Part shown: positions 35,205-51,087 of the stretch, in pieces
How the letters are laid out: every line of letters starts with the position of its first letter
Numbering within the stretch: position 1 is the stretch's first letter
Assembly: GCA_029963845.1 (NCBI GenBank)
Contig: JANEYF010002636.1
Span: 550,001 to 614,000 of the forward strand
Direction: 5' to 3'
DNA: 64,000 bases
DNA from: Rhamnusium bicolor
Lineage: Eukaryota; Arthropoda; Insecta; Coleoptera; Cerambycidae
The notes under the pieces: generated by a model
What the model saw: the letters and a program-made list of their open reading frames with translations, nothing else
Databases searched by the model: none
Told to the model about the DNA's origin: nothing
Translations under genes and position numbers: made by a program

Positions 35205-36890
35205 TAAAAGCCTGAGACAAATGAGCTAAATGAGTCAAATGAGACCAATGAGACAAATGACACAAATAAGACAAATAAGACAAATTATACAAATGAGAAA
35301 TGGAAAAACTAGACAAATGAGTATATGAGAAATTATATAATGAATCAAATGAGACAAATGAAACAAATGAGATAAATGGGAAATAAGATAAATGAGATAA
35401 AAGAGACAGATGAGAAATGAGATAAGTGAGTTAAATGAGTCAAATGAGAAAAAAAGAGACAAATGAGACAAATTATATAATGGGGACAAATGAGACGAAC
35501 GAAGATTAAATAAAACAAAACAATATAATTTATTTTTCCTTCATTTCAAATTGTATATAAGTATTGCCGAGACTTACTTAATTTTTTTTTAATTTAATGA
35601 AATTAATTTTAAACTCTATTTTTCAGTAACGGTTAATCTTACGAGAAATTGTCAAGAGTTATTTTCGGTACATTTCCTTATGAACAATTTTGTATTTGAA
35701 AAATTTTTTGATTTGATGCAAAAAATGTTGCCCCCTGAGACGTGCCCTCCCTGGTGCACCAATTTCACTCATATTCAATAAAGTTCGTCTGACATCACAG
35801 GTATTATATGCAAAATTTCAGATTTCCACGTTGAGACGTGTTGGAGAAAATGTGATCACAACAAATGACCTGCGGCACACAGATACACAGACGGCATGCC
35901 CATTTCGGATAAATTTTCTATTTTCCGGCCTAAAAACGTTCGTCATCATAATCTAGTATTTGGTTTTTCTCACGCGCCAATATTTTCTCTATTAGTATAG
36001 ATAGACGAGAAAGTAAAATAAATAGAAAGGTAAACTCTATTTTTGACCAATTGTGAGTACTGCACAACGTTTCATTTATATACATATCATTGTATTTGTT
36101 GATACTATAAATGCATTGCTGTATTTATAGCAGTAGACAAGCCGGTCGTACCTAATTTAATATATGCGCAAAGATCCAAACAAAAAACTATAAATCTGTG
36201 CTGTGTCTGTGTGTCGCTGGTCATTGTTGTGCTATCATTTTCTCAAACACGTCCCAACGTAGAAATTTGAAACTTTGCATATACTATCTAGAAGATCTAG
36301 GAAGAACCTATTGAATATCAGTGAAATTGGTTCACCAGGGAGGGCATGTCTCAAGAGGGCCCAAAAAATTGCATCACGCCAAAAAATGCTTCAAATAAAA
36401 ATTTTCAGAATGAGGAAATATTCCGAAAAAGAACTCTCGTCAGATTAATCGTTATTGAGGAAACCGATCTAAAATTGATTCATTCGATTAAAAAAAGTAA
36501 AATCTGTGTCGATTACTTTCGTGTCATATCCAACCTGAAATGAGTGAAAAATAAATTCTTTTATTTATTTCACCCCGTTTGTTTTGCTTGTCGTGTTTAT
36601 CTCGTTTATATTGTTTTCTCGTTTGTCTCGTTTATTTCGTCTATTTTATTTTCCTATTTATCCTATTTATCTCATGTACTTCGTTTACGTTTTTCTCTTG
36701 TTTATCTTGTTTGTCTCATTTATTACCTTTATCTTGTTTATCTTCTTTGTCTTATTTGTTTCATTTATATAATTCGTCTCACTTACCCCACTTTCCTCAC
36801 TCGTCGGTATTCTTTGTCGTATTTGTCTTATCTTATTTATCTTATTTACCTTATTAACCTTAATAAGAAATTTTTCTATCTCTTCAAATA
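35205..36890. mobile_element. Foldback-like element with minisatellite arms
   Basis: The outer left part (35210-35510) is a run of GAGACAAAT/GAGACAAATGA units. The outer right part (36560-36880) is the reverse complement type (CTCGTTTATCTC, TTTGTCTCATTTATT). Inside, 35530-35900 and 36190-36545 also mirror each other, for example GAGACGTGCCCTCCCTGGTG with its complement near 36345, and CAACAAATGACC with its complement near 36220. The centre of about 290 bp is unique. The frames at 36544-36891 are artefacts of the minisatellite. Confidence 0.8.
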
Positions 36891-36979
36891 AAAAAGTTGT
36901 ATGCGTGATTTTTCAGTTGCTTGTCCATAAGTGAAAGAGTAGGTTATTTCGTTTTTGACATAAGATTGAAAATCATCTA

Positions 36980-37191
36980 TACTGAACCCAAAAAGTGTAG
37001 TCAGTGGATCCAGCGACTGCTCAGTTAACTCTTCATGTAGTATAGGTGGCAAAACCGTATAATCTTAAAAATAAGTCTGTGGTAGAACGTAGTCAACAAC
37101 GGCGCCGCTTAACTTCAATATACCTGCCGTTTCCCTTGATAAAAAAGCCGCTTATTTTTTGCTCTACTGACTATACTTTTTGGATTCAGTA
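36980..37191. mobile_element. MITE with TA target duplication
   Basis: TACTGAACCCAAAAAGT (36980) and its near-complement ACTTTTTGGATTCAGTA (ending 37191) extend to a shared GTCAGT, about 27 bp in all. TA flanks both ends (36978-36979; 37192-37193). The interior has no frame. Confidence 0.75.
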
Positions 37192-37474
37192 TACAGATTG
37201 TGTACTGAATCATTAGACATGAGTCTTTTAAATGGCAACGTTACATTGTAAACCAGAGGCAGGCAAGATGTCGGTCGTCAGAGTAGGCATTAGGATGGCA
37301 GAGAATTCATTTTTCATCAAGATGTCATGCGGTCAATAGTGCCCACACGCGATACGATGCCAATTTTCAGTCTTCTGTTAATGTACTATATCTAATACCT
37401 CAATACACAAACCGTATAACTACTTATTATCATTATTAAGGGAGTTTCATTCTAACCTCAAGAATAAGCGAGAT

Positions 37475-37497
37475 ATTTCAAGTGGTCCACTTGAAAT
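37475..37497. repeat. Perfect 11-bp-arm palindrome
   Basis: ATTTCAAGTGG and CCACTTGAAAT are separated by a single T. It could be a binding site; that is speculative. Confidence 0.45.
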
Positions 37498-37977
37498 AAA
37501 CAGCCGTTATAAATAATAAAAGGAATCAAAAAGTCCTTGAGTATATTTGTGAATTTTTGTTTTTTTATAAAAGTTGTTGCACAAAAAACAATACAGTAAT
37601 GTAAACTCTAGTCACTAATGACCCTAAATGGAATTTAATATTGGAACATCGCCAATCACGATACCTCTTTTTTGGCTTTAAGTACTAGAACTAATGAGGC
37701 TTTTAACTATTTCTGAAGATTGATGTGAAGACTGAATCTTCTCCTGAATGTGAATTTTATAATGCACAAGAAACCATATAGGTGTCTGATAAGCTAGTAA
37801 TGATCGATTAGTTTATCCGTAAATTTTCCTTACACATTTTTAATGTCTAAATATAGTTACTTGTCTATTTTATGCGAACTACGTTAAAACATTTGAGAGT
37901 TTCTGCTGTATGTATTTTAACAGATAGGGTGATCATTTTAAGTGCCTCATTCGATTTCACTGCTTGATTTTATTTAT

Positions 37978-38963
37978 ACTTTCTTATACTTAATATAAGG
38001 AAGTATAGTAATCGTGATTTTTTTTCGACCTCGAGATTTTGATTGATATACACATTTTGAACACTCCTGAAATCATTCTGACTATTTTCCGAATGATGTC
38101 TGTCGATGCGTATGTGTGGATGTGTGTGTGGATGTCTGTATGTATGTGTATCCGCGATAACTAAAAAAATACTAACGGGAGACTTCCCAAGTTTGGCAGT
38201 TGAGATTGTCAACAACATTTTAGGTGACACATTAAATTTGGTGAATGTGGTACTACCAGAAGAGACATAATGAATGAAAGTAGAAAAAAGGTACAATTTT
38301 GTGAAAAAAATTACAAAAATTTTATTGCATTTCTGGACGAATCTCGACGAATTGTAATGAAAAAACATAACTTTATGAAAAAAATCTGTCCGCACCTCTG
38401 TAGTATCGCGATAGCAGCTACAGTTTTTGAGATAAAGCTTTCAAATTTGGTACACTTGTTCTAAAGGCCAAAGACAATGAAAAATTCGGTGATGAGCAAA
38501 ATTGGCCAGCTGAAAGGGGTCCACGGGACCCAAACTTTTTTGTATTTGACTACAAAAAAATATATTCTTGATGAAAGATTATAAATCATGTCTACTATAT
38601 CAAGCGAATAAAATATATTTCTCAAGTACTCAAATAAAGCTAATGTAAACTGAAATATTTAACACATTTGGCCTCATAAAATGGGGCTAGGAAAAATTTA
38701 ACAGTTTGACATTTGAAAGGTCTAATTCAGTTATAAAAATGTCAATGTCAATAACAAAAAGTTACTAAAATATATGACATGAATTATTATTGACAGTATC
38801 GAATGACGCTAATAATTAATTATTTAAAAGTTTTAATGAAACATTTCAAGGTACGCTATTAAAATTTAATTGAGGTAAGTGAAGAATTAAATAGAATAAT
38901 TTTCTTACATCAGGATGATATATACTGGTATAAGAATGTTATGTGCTAGCCACATCAGACATT
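37978..38963. mobile_element. Repeat family A, copy 2
   Basis: A longer copy of the element at 24028-24728, with the same start (ACTTTCTTATAC), GGGAGACTTCCCA, the TGTGTG tract, GGGGTCCACGGGACCC and the end GTATAAGAATGT. An extra internal segment (about 38200-38440) contains AATTACAAAAATTTTATTGC. No coding frame is shared between the copies. Confidence 0.78.
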
Positions 38964-40022
38964 TTTCTCAGGAATCCGAATTTGAAAAAAAACACAACAA
39001 AAAGTTATGTCCATTTTTATGATAGAACTGTAAATCTTTGAAACCCTATAGAAATTATTCCAACATACTTCACAGTTTTTTATTTAAAACGTTTAAAATT
39101 ATATCCTAACATATCTCTTATAATTACTAAGTACCTTGATGCTTTTAAATTTGCCAGCATCTGATAAAATTTCAAGGAAACGGCATCGTTTATTCACTCT
39201 CATATCGCAGTATGATTGCATGACTGTCTACTTAAATTTTCTTAAAATAATATCACAAGATTAGCTAGCTGCAGGTTATTCAACTGCGATGCAGTTTTAG
39301 ATTCCCGACTTAAAACCAGTAATAACAATGAGAACTATAACATATCTCAATTAACTGAAATAGCCAGGAATCTGTTATAAATAACAAGTAATTTTATTTT
39401 TATAATATCTCTACTTCTAAATTTATGCGACAAAGGGAGACATGATAAAAATAGGTATACAGTGTGGGGAAAAGTATGAAGTAAATTCGATATACAGAGT
39501 GTTTTACGTAAAACTTGCCAGATTAATAACTTCAAAACTAGAAAGCTGTGAAAAGCATTTAAAAATGACATTTACAGGCTACAGTTTGATGCATAAACGA
39601 CAGCATTGTTTATTGTGGTCTTGGCTTCGTTATAGTTCCTGTGGACTTGTCACGTTTAAATCTGTAAATCATCAATAACGGATCAAGCATACACCAGTTT
39701 CGGTGTTTCTATTGCCAGTTTTTCACTACACAAATAAATTAAGTGACGGTATAATGAAAGAAATCGTTTTGTTAAGACTAATTTAACACCAAATTATTTG
39801 TACACTAGACTAAACATATAGTAACATGTTCAGACAACCTTTCTGGATATTTAGTATTGTGTTTTTGAATGAATTATTTGTATATTTTTTTTGTTAATAT
39901 TTAAAAAAAATGTTCTTGAAGTATTTTCGAAAAATTTACCACCCACGGCCACTGTGTGAATTTACAATTCTGTGATTTCATTTCGCTTCATGGGGGTCTC
40001 TTTCTAGTTTTAACGCGTTGTG
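38964..40022. other. Non-coding, nothing recognised
   Basis: AT-rich. Overlapping short frames at 39347-39678 show no motif. Confidence 0.3.
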
Positions 40023-40170
40023 AGTATACTATTTCTAAAGTCAGTTGGAACGCTATAAAAATGCCGACAAAGGAATTTAAACGCCCGACAAAGGGATTAA
40101 TTCATTTAATGGACAAATCCGTTTGTCAGCGTTTTTATATCGTTCCAACTGACTTTAGAAATACTATACT
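40023..40170. mobile_element. Small palindromic MITE, arms about 50 bp
   Basis: AGTATACTATTTCTAAAG, then TCAGTTGGAACG, at 40023 is mirrored by CGTTCCAACTGA, then CTTTAGAAATACTATACT, ending at 40170. The arms continue through TATAAAAATGC-GACAAA. The central loop is about 45 bp. Confidence 0.75.
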
Positions 40171-40234
40171 TTCGGTTATCCATAATGCATCGTTAGTTGT
40201 ATCCGAAACACACAAAACTCAAAAAATTAAATGA

Positions 40235-41435
40235 TTTAATCATTTCAGTTAATTAAGTTAACCATTTTCTTAATTAATGTGTCCTTTGTTTCCGAGGGAA
40301 AATTCACTTTTATCTTAAATTTTTTTAAAGGATTTCTTTGCTTCAGTACTAGCTCCCTTTATGTGTGATCCAAAGAAAAACATCATGGATAATTAATTAA
40401 TAAAAATTATAATGTAATCACGTATTTATTTACCATTGACTCCCTACAGTAGTTAGATATGATATTTGTCACATCGAAGAGTTTTTGTTTTGTTCTTATT
40501 TATATAATATAGCAGGGTTATCAACTCATTAATAACGAACATACACCATACAATGAATCTTTTATTCTCTGATAGCGTTATATGATTTTTTTAACCTTCG
40601 ATTAAACTTAATAGCCAATAACAATACATGTAACTAGAAGCTCAATATGTTGATCTAATTACTTTAACACAAATAAATTAAACAACATGTTCTAAAAACA
40701 TAACTTATGGGTAATATGTTAAAAAATTAAGAAAAGCTCTGCTAGTTCGATTTCTCATTCTAAATACAGTGAATAGTATGAAACTGTAAATTACTTGGTT
40801 TGTTGCTTGTCGATTCTAAAGTTATTGTAAAACAACTTTGCGTAAAACAGGATTAAGGTGATCATCAGGATCAGGATACTACGCCAGATTCTAAGATCGG
40901 AAGCTACTACTACCAGGGAGGGACGACAACATCACAAGCGGACAAGCTGCCAAGCTCAATATAATTACATACGGGAACGTTCTTCATTCCCGCACAGTAG
41001 GGCAACCCTCTGCCTGTAACCTGGTTCCACTGGTAGTATATGTACAGGTATATAAATAAAAACACCAGATGAATTTTTATGTGGCGTGTTTATTAATATC
41101 TATATTGGTTTTATAAGTGCCGGCTCTGAAAAATGGAATACAAATCCGAACCCTGGTGATCATTCCCAATGAAGTCGATCATCTACAGGTAAACAGTAGT
41201 CACACATAGGGGACAGTTTCTACAGCTACTTCGCACTTCGGTATACTTACTTATCGAAACCCTTGCATTACGTGTCTTTGAAAAAAAAATTCCTAGCCTT
41301 GTAATAACTATTGAGGCCATAAGTAGAACTGTTAAAAGTTAAAATCTAAAAGGACAGCGAGTCTCTATAATATTCCGGATTATTTAGTAAAGGCCTGTAT
41401 AGAAATTTTTCAGAACCCTTAATTGTTATAATTAA
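40235..41435. other. Non-coding, nothing recognised
   Basis: No frame or RNA motif is supported. Confidence 0.3.
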
Positions 41436-41439
41436 TTTA

Positions 41440-41690
41440 CCTGCTCGATGAAGTGGTTGGATAGAGCGTGCAATGGCAAGTGTGACTAGATAATCTCTCT
41501 ATCGTAGCTGCGGGTTCGATTCCCGCCATCAGCACTGGCAATGTTGGTGGGAATGGTTGTGTGGTCGCGTTTTTTCATCAATGTAACCCTCGCCCATGCA
41601 GCTTCAGCTTTGGAATCGGGGGTTGTCTAATTTCTGTGGTGTGTTGTTAACTTATCTGTCTCAACGTTACCAAAAAGTATATGTTAACGT
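41440..41690 (+). mobile_element. tRNA-related SINE
   Basis: An intact B-box-type motif GGTTCGATTCC sits in GCGGGTTCGATTCCCGCC (about 41506-41529), where the GCGGG/CCCGC T-stem pairs. A weaker A-box-like GTGGTTGGATAGAGC lies about 55 bp upstream. A unique tail of about 150 bp follows. The spacing fits a polymerase III promoter of a tRNA-derived SINE, not a working tRNA. Confidence 0.55.
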
Positions 41691-42090
41691 GTTAGTTCCT
41701 CTTCTAAATTAGTACTATCTGGTATTCCGCAAGAATCAATACTTGAGCCACTTCTCTTTTGGATTTACACTTTTGATATACTTAAAACTATAAAGTATTC
41801 TAACTTACAATCCTACGCAGACGATACTCAAATTTTACATTCCTTTAATTCATCTAATCCTGCATACGCCTTAATTTTGTTAAATGAAGATCTTAGTTCA
41901 GTTTTAAATTATTCAAATGTACATAATTTGAAAATTAATACAAATAAATCCACGGTACTTCTGTTTTGCTCAGAAAACAAAAAGAGAATTGCTGACGTCC
42001 CAGATGAAAATTAAATTGGAGGATAATCAGTTTCCTACTGTACACACGCAAATAATTTAGGAGTACTTTTAGACACTACGTAATTATAGA
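41690..42090 (+). pseudogene. LINE reverse transcriptase fragment with intact YADD
   Basis: The plus strand reads SGIPQESILEPLLFWIYTFD, then SYADDTQILHSFNSSNP, LLNEDLSSVLNYSNVHNLKI, and NKSTVLLFCSEN. Y-A-D-D is at 41814-41825. The usual PQGS and LGP read PQES and LEP. It is a jockey/CR1-type fragment of about 110 codons with a frame change near its end. Confidence 0.82.
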
Positions 42091-42266
42091 TATTGCTACA
42101 CAAAAGACAATTTTTTATCAAAGAAATTTTGCTCATCAGAGAGTATTCCGAAATGTCAACTTTTAATCGTCAACAATATTTGACATTTAAGTTTCATTTT
42201 TCACATTAATATTTTTTTAGGTGTGACACATTTTTTAGAAAGGAACACGCATTTTTTCAAAAAACA

Positions 42267-42746
42267 ACCTTGCATCACAGCAAGTACCGAGAGCGGCAAC
42301 CCCTAGCCCAGGTGGACTAAACTAATATTATTAAATATGATTTGAAGGAAACAACTACTCAGCGGGCAAATACCCCGACCTGCATTGAATTATACTAGGA
42401 TGTCGGTCGGATAGTAGCATTCAGACCATATGAGAAGTTTCATACCTCTCACCACTATTCACTTCACCATAGTTAGTATATAACTAGCAGGTCAGCCACT
42501 ATCATTTGTCTGTTCCATAACCTATGGCATACTGAAGAGAACAAATAAGTTCGAAATCGATCTATGTCTGGTTAGGAATTGACAAAAGATGTTGGCTATC
42601 GATCTATCATGATTTGAAGGTGTAATTCAATGCAGGTCGGGGTATTTGCCCGCTGAGTAGTTGTTTCCTTCAAATCATATTTAATAATATTAGTTTAGTC
42701 CACCTGGGCTAGGGTCGCCGCTCTCGGTACTTGCTGTGATGCAAGT
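42267..42746. mobile_element. MITE-like element with about 123-bp TIRs
   Basis: 42267-42392 (TTGCATCACAGCAAGTACCG, then CCTAGCCCAGGTGGACTAAA and more) is the reverse complement of 42622-42746. The unique middle (42398-42620) carries AGGATGTCGGTCGGATAGTA. Confidence 0.78.
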
Positions 42747-42769
42747 CGCTATCCGCCACAGAGACATCT

Positions 42770-43062
42770 AGGATGTCGGTCGGATAGTAGCATTCAGACC
42801 ATATGAGAAGTTTCATACCTCTCACCACTATTCACTTCACCTTAGTTAGTATATAACTAGCAGGTTGGCCACTATCATTTGTCTGTTTCATAACCTATGG
42901 CATACTGAATAGAACAAATAAGTTCGAAATCGATCTATGTCTGATTAGGAATTGACAAATGATATTGGCTTTCCATCTATCATGATTTGAAGGTGTAATT
43001 CAATGCAGGTCGGGGTATTTGCCCGCTGAGTAGTTGTTTCCTTCAAATCATATTTAATATTT
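42770..43062. repeat. Partial direct duplicate of the preceding element
   Basis: It repeats 42398-42688 with about 95% identity and breaks off at AAATCATATTTAATA, where the (AT)n tract begins. It probably marks tandem insertion or unequal exchange. Confidence 0.8.
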
Positions 43063-44860
<1,798 letters not shown>

Positions 44861-44867
44861 TTTTAAA

Positions 44868-44942
44868 GGCATGGTGGCCGAGTGGGTAAAGTTATTTACT
44901 CGTTACCGAATATCGATTGTTCGAATCCATCCCGGAGCAACA
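44868..44942 (+). pseudogene. tRNA-like sequence (Ser/Leu-type A box), pseudo-tRNA or SINE head
   Basis: TGGCCGAGTGG (a standard A box of Ser and Leu tRNAs) lies at 44876, with TGTTCGAATCC (B box, one change from GGTTCGAATCC) about 40 bp on. The acceptor stem does not pair and the T-stem has a mismatch, so it is not a working tRNA. A TTGTTGTTGTTG tract follows, as in SINE tails. Confidence 0.5.
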
Positions 44943-44959
44943 AATTTTATTTGTTGTTG

Positions 44960-45680
44960 TTGCTTCGGATTAAGATGGGAGCGAACTATCAATGCCCTAG
45001 ATGTGGTTCAGACTCCACAGTAAACTGTAGGACCTCGTCTCTCTTTACTCAACACAAAATCCTAGGATTTTCTGGGAATTACTTCAGTGACTTCAGAGGC
45101 GGTTAAGGAAACATTTTAAGAAACATTTTTAAGTTAGGAAATTAGAAATCGAAATAAATTGTCAGAAGTTACCGTTGTTATTAACCCAAATGGTAAGAAC
45201 GCAGTTACTTAGAGGCCTCGGGCAAATCGTCATGATTGGTTCAGCAGGAAAGCATATGACCGGTTTTCTGTGAGACTTGAGTTTTAAGGTCTTCGCCCAT
45301 TACACCGTAACGTGGCATAACCAAAACGGTACCGACACATGCAAAAAAAATATTCTTTGTACAGAATCTTATGAGGCATCGCCCACTGAATCGTTCCGTG
45401 CACTACCGGCACCGTATCCCGCCGTGACCGATCCGATGCAAAAATCTTTTGGAGAATATATTGCAGACGAAGGGACGATCCGTGCATGCCACGCAACGTT
45501 ATCTTTTCTTCATTAACAACGAGTTGCCGATATAATGTCCAGTATGATCCTCCAGATTTCTGTGTTTTTACAATATCATGAATCCAATACAGTCTAGATG
45601 CATATTTCTTTTTGCCTGTTTCCTCTGTCTCGTCTTACAGAAGGACACCCATAATTAATTCTCTATTGTTATATTTACTA
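44960..45680. other. Unassigned, with a GC-richer part at 45280-45520
   Basis: Frames exist on both strands at 45277-45516 but show no recognisable motif. It could be a fragment of an unknown repeat or gene. Confidence 0.3.
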
Positions 45681-45689
45681 AGAGCCTTA

Positions 45690-47965
<2,276 letters not shown>

Positions 47966-48900
47966 AAAATCGGGATTGAAACTGGTTTATTACAGCGATG
48001 TAGAATGTAGCTCGATGTCAACCCGTTCTATTGAGCGAAGGTAACCGAATCTGCTCCGGCAACGGGCTGGTTTCGTTCCGCTTACGATCATGGCATGGTA
48101 CGGTGTAGTGGCGTAGACCTTTAAAATGACTTTTTATTTAAAGTTGCCACTTGTGCACTTCCATTAATTATTTGGGATTTATAAAAAATTCACTAGATTG
48201 TTGTTCTATTGTTGGTTTGATTTTTGTGTGGAATGAACACGATCCATGATAAATATCGGATATTGAAACAAGTCTTGTAAGTACGACCTTTTTTTTTTCA
48301 TAGATACGTGGTTCTCATTTTGTTCTCCTTGAAGGTTTAATGACCTTATTCGTTAAGGACATATACATAGCAGGCAAGGCAGATCCAGGATTACTGAATT
48401 AAGCCGCCTTCCACACTTGAGTAAGTAACCAAGTTTACTTATCCCTATCAGTAGGGGTAGAACAGTTTGGTAAATACCCCCTTCTGTTTTAGGGCTTCTT
48501 CCGGTTTATGTTTTACGTTTTTACGTTTTACGATTATTTATGGTCCCTTTTCCCTTTTCTTGTTATCCCGTATACTCCTGGTAACGACGCGACGTTGGAT
48601 AACCACTTGGCTGGGATAAGAGTGGCACGATTGTTGGAATTTTATATCCTTTGGTAAGCAAGAACATCGGTTAGATGGTACGACAAACCCACCGTTTACG
48701 GTTTAGAATTGATTTATTGGATAACGATTTTATTGGTTGCTTAGTCACTGCCTATGTAAATAAACATATAAATTTGTCAACAAAAACATAGAAATCGAAA
48801 TATGTATTGTATTTCTAATAGAAGTAAAACAACCTGGAAATTAATATTGTTTTTATTAAAAAGCAACTTTTGTTAAAAAGTTAAAAATAATTACAGAAAA
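47966..48900. other. Non-coding, nothing recognised
   Basis: It includes the 3' flank of the NEDD1-like gene copy (TTTTAATAAAAAC near 48860 on the minus strand could be a poly(A) signal). No gene is seen. Confidence 0.3.
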
Positions 48901-48901
48901 T

Positions 48902-50311
48902 CTACACGCCTTCATCCGCATTACTACTGCAATTTTCAATCTTTGTTAAATTTCCTTTACTTGCCATCTCGTTACTGTTGCACACAGACGCGGCCCCAGA
49001 CAATCTTAAATAATCCACAAAACTACTCCAGCTCTGAGATATCTTTTCCTCCAACCCGATAAACAGCTTACTCGTATTTATTCTCAGGCCATAAAACGAT
49101 TGCAATAATTTCTCTTCAAATTCTTTAGAGCTACATTTGATTCTATCTTCTATCGCTTTGGTTAGATCCTCCAGTTCCGAGTTTCTCATTTTCCTGGGTG
49201 AGGCAATTGTTTTAATTGAAGTAGATGCATCTTCGTCTTCGCCTCCAATGGGTTCTAAGTGTTTATTAGGATCGTGAATATGAGACAGTCTAGCTGATGA
49301 ATCAGTAACTATACTAAAATCTCCAGAAGCAGAGAAATTGTCTTCATAGCATTTTGTGCTATACTTTAAGAGATTTTTTGATATACCGTTGTAGGTGTTA
49401 TCAAGGTTTCATCTTTTACATTTGAAAACGCTATTTTTTTTTATACCGCCATTGCTGTAGGCTACAAGTGTCCGTAAAGGATTCTTCATATTCCTTGAAT
49501 CATAACTTCTTAATTGACCCGACATTGTACTTATCGCCATTTCATACGTGTCTGATAGATAAGATAAGCTGGACAAGGGGCAATCCAAGACATAGTTAGA
49601 GCTGCAGTTACCTAATCGTAGATCGTAACTGACAAAGTTACCATCCAGTCCTACAGATGACAATATACTGCCGAAAAAGTTACATCAGTTATCCTGTTGT
49701 CGTGGTTTTTTGTGTAGAAAATATTATCAGTAGTTTCGGTATCCCATAAAGCCAATGCACCTTCCTTACTAGCCGCTGCCAGTAAATTTGGCGTAAATTT
49801 GCTGTAGGCTATAGTGGATAATGTGAGACTGTTGGGGATCATAAAACTTACGCAAGGTTTAAATTTTGCATCGCACAAAATAATTTGCCCATTGAGACAT
49901 CCGGCGGCCAGGCACTGATCATCAGAAGAAAACTCTAAATTTTGAATGCCACTGGGTAGTTTCTTAAAATCCTGGGAAAGTTTTTGTTTTACATTTTATA
50001 TTATAAATATGTACAGCCCCATTATCAGTACCAAATGCCAATAAACTGGGGTTTGTGTTTGAGAAGGTACCGACAGAAGCACTGCTAACATGGACACATT
50101 CGAATGGCTCGATATACTGATCAGGTTTAGAGGGTGGAGATATAATCACTGGACTACCTTTGCTTTTTACCACAAGGACTTCTCTTTCAGTGCAGGACCA
50201 CGATATAGTTTTAATTGTCATGCAATCTACCGGGGTCTCATAAATGCCCGCATAACAAATGTTCGGCCATCTGTAGAACTTTACGTCTTTTGCACATGCT
50301 GCCAAAGTCAT
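48902..50311 (-). pseudogene. NEDD1-like WD40 protein, intronless, four frame changes
   Basis: From ATG at 50311 the minus strand reads MTLAACAKDVKFYRWPNICY. WD-type blades follow: LLAFGTDNGAVHIYNI; CLAAGCLNGQIILCD; LLAAASKEGALALWDTET; SSVGLDGNFVSYDLRL; and AISTMSGQLRSYDSR. A linker (SASGDFSIVTDSSARLSHIH, then EDEDASTSIKTIASPRK) and a C-terminal helical part (LTKAIEDRIKCSSKEF; FYGLRINTSKLFIGLEEKI) end at a TAG at 48902-48904. This order fits NEDD1/Grip71, which target the gamma-tubulin ring complex. Frame breaks occur near 49980, 49672, the A-run at 49433-49442, and 49370. All four look like small indels and no substitution-type stop was noticed, so it is either a young retrocopy or a real gene with sequencing indels. 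It is shorter (about 470 codons) than the vertebrate and fly proteins. Confidence 0.7.
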
Positions 50312-50411
50312 ATTCCACTTTTTAAATTTCACGCCAAATTTTTTTACTTAAAAAAATCGTTTTTCAGATCTGATTATTTCAATGTCAACTGTCAACTACG
50401 TCAGTGAGTCA

Positions 50412-51087
50412 TAATCAGGTTTGTTCATTTATCATGTGTTTTCTTTCCAACAAATTTGCCACTCTTTTCTACAATATATTAACTGGCATGATTGTAAAAT
50501 TTCATTATTTGTAAATATATGAAAGGTTAATAAAGATTATAATTAATAATTCGTAATATAATAATTGTTTGTCGTATTCTGTTATGAGAAAAACTGTAAA
50601 TTGTAATAGTAAATGTTTTGCGAGAGGGTTCCTTTTGTTGAAATTACACTGGCAAGTAATTTGAGGATGTTTGTCACAACAAATGACTTGCTTGAGTGGA
50701 CGTAGTAATGCTTATCGTCGTCTTAATAAGAAAATTGCCTATCCCCATTTTGGCAAATTTTATAGGAGGAAGTAAAAACCAATGTTTTAAAGCAAAATTC
50801 ACTTATTTCATACGAATGTCAATAATATATAGGTGTCATATTACTTAGTATTACTTTAATTCTAATGGTAAAATTAGATTTTATCTTATTTTTGTTAATG
50901 TTATTGGAGATTGGCATTTTTCTTTCAAAATGTATCTAAAAAAAGGAGATTGGCATTTGTCTTAATCCTAAGACCATAAAATAAATAAAGACAATGAAAT
51001 ACTATAATTAAAAATAACCTAATACTATAAAATTATGTTACTCATGAGGTAGTTAATATAAAAATCGTGATATTCTTTATTTAAACC
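50412..51087. other. Non-coding, nothing recognised
   Basis: AT-rich spacer between the NEDD1-like copy and the next repeat-encoded gene. Confidence 0.3.

Noticed and set aside
35210..35510. Regular short repeats, CRISPR-like at first sight
   Set aside because: The units are 9-11 bp without unique spacers, in a eukaryotic foldback element.
36544..36891. Plus frames rich in Leu, Phe, Tyr and Ser resembling membrane segments
   Set aside because: They translate the minisatellite of the foldback element. The minus frame at 35235-35489 is the mirror case.
45277..45516. Opposed frames in a GC-richer patch
   Set aside because: No motif or splice context is recognised, so it is listed only as unassigned sequence.
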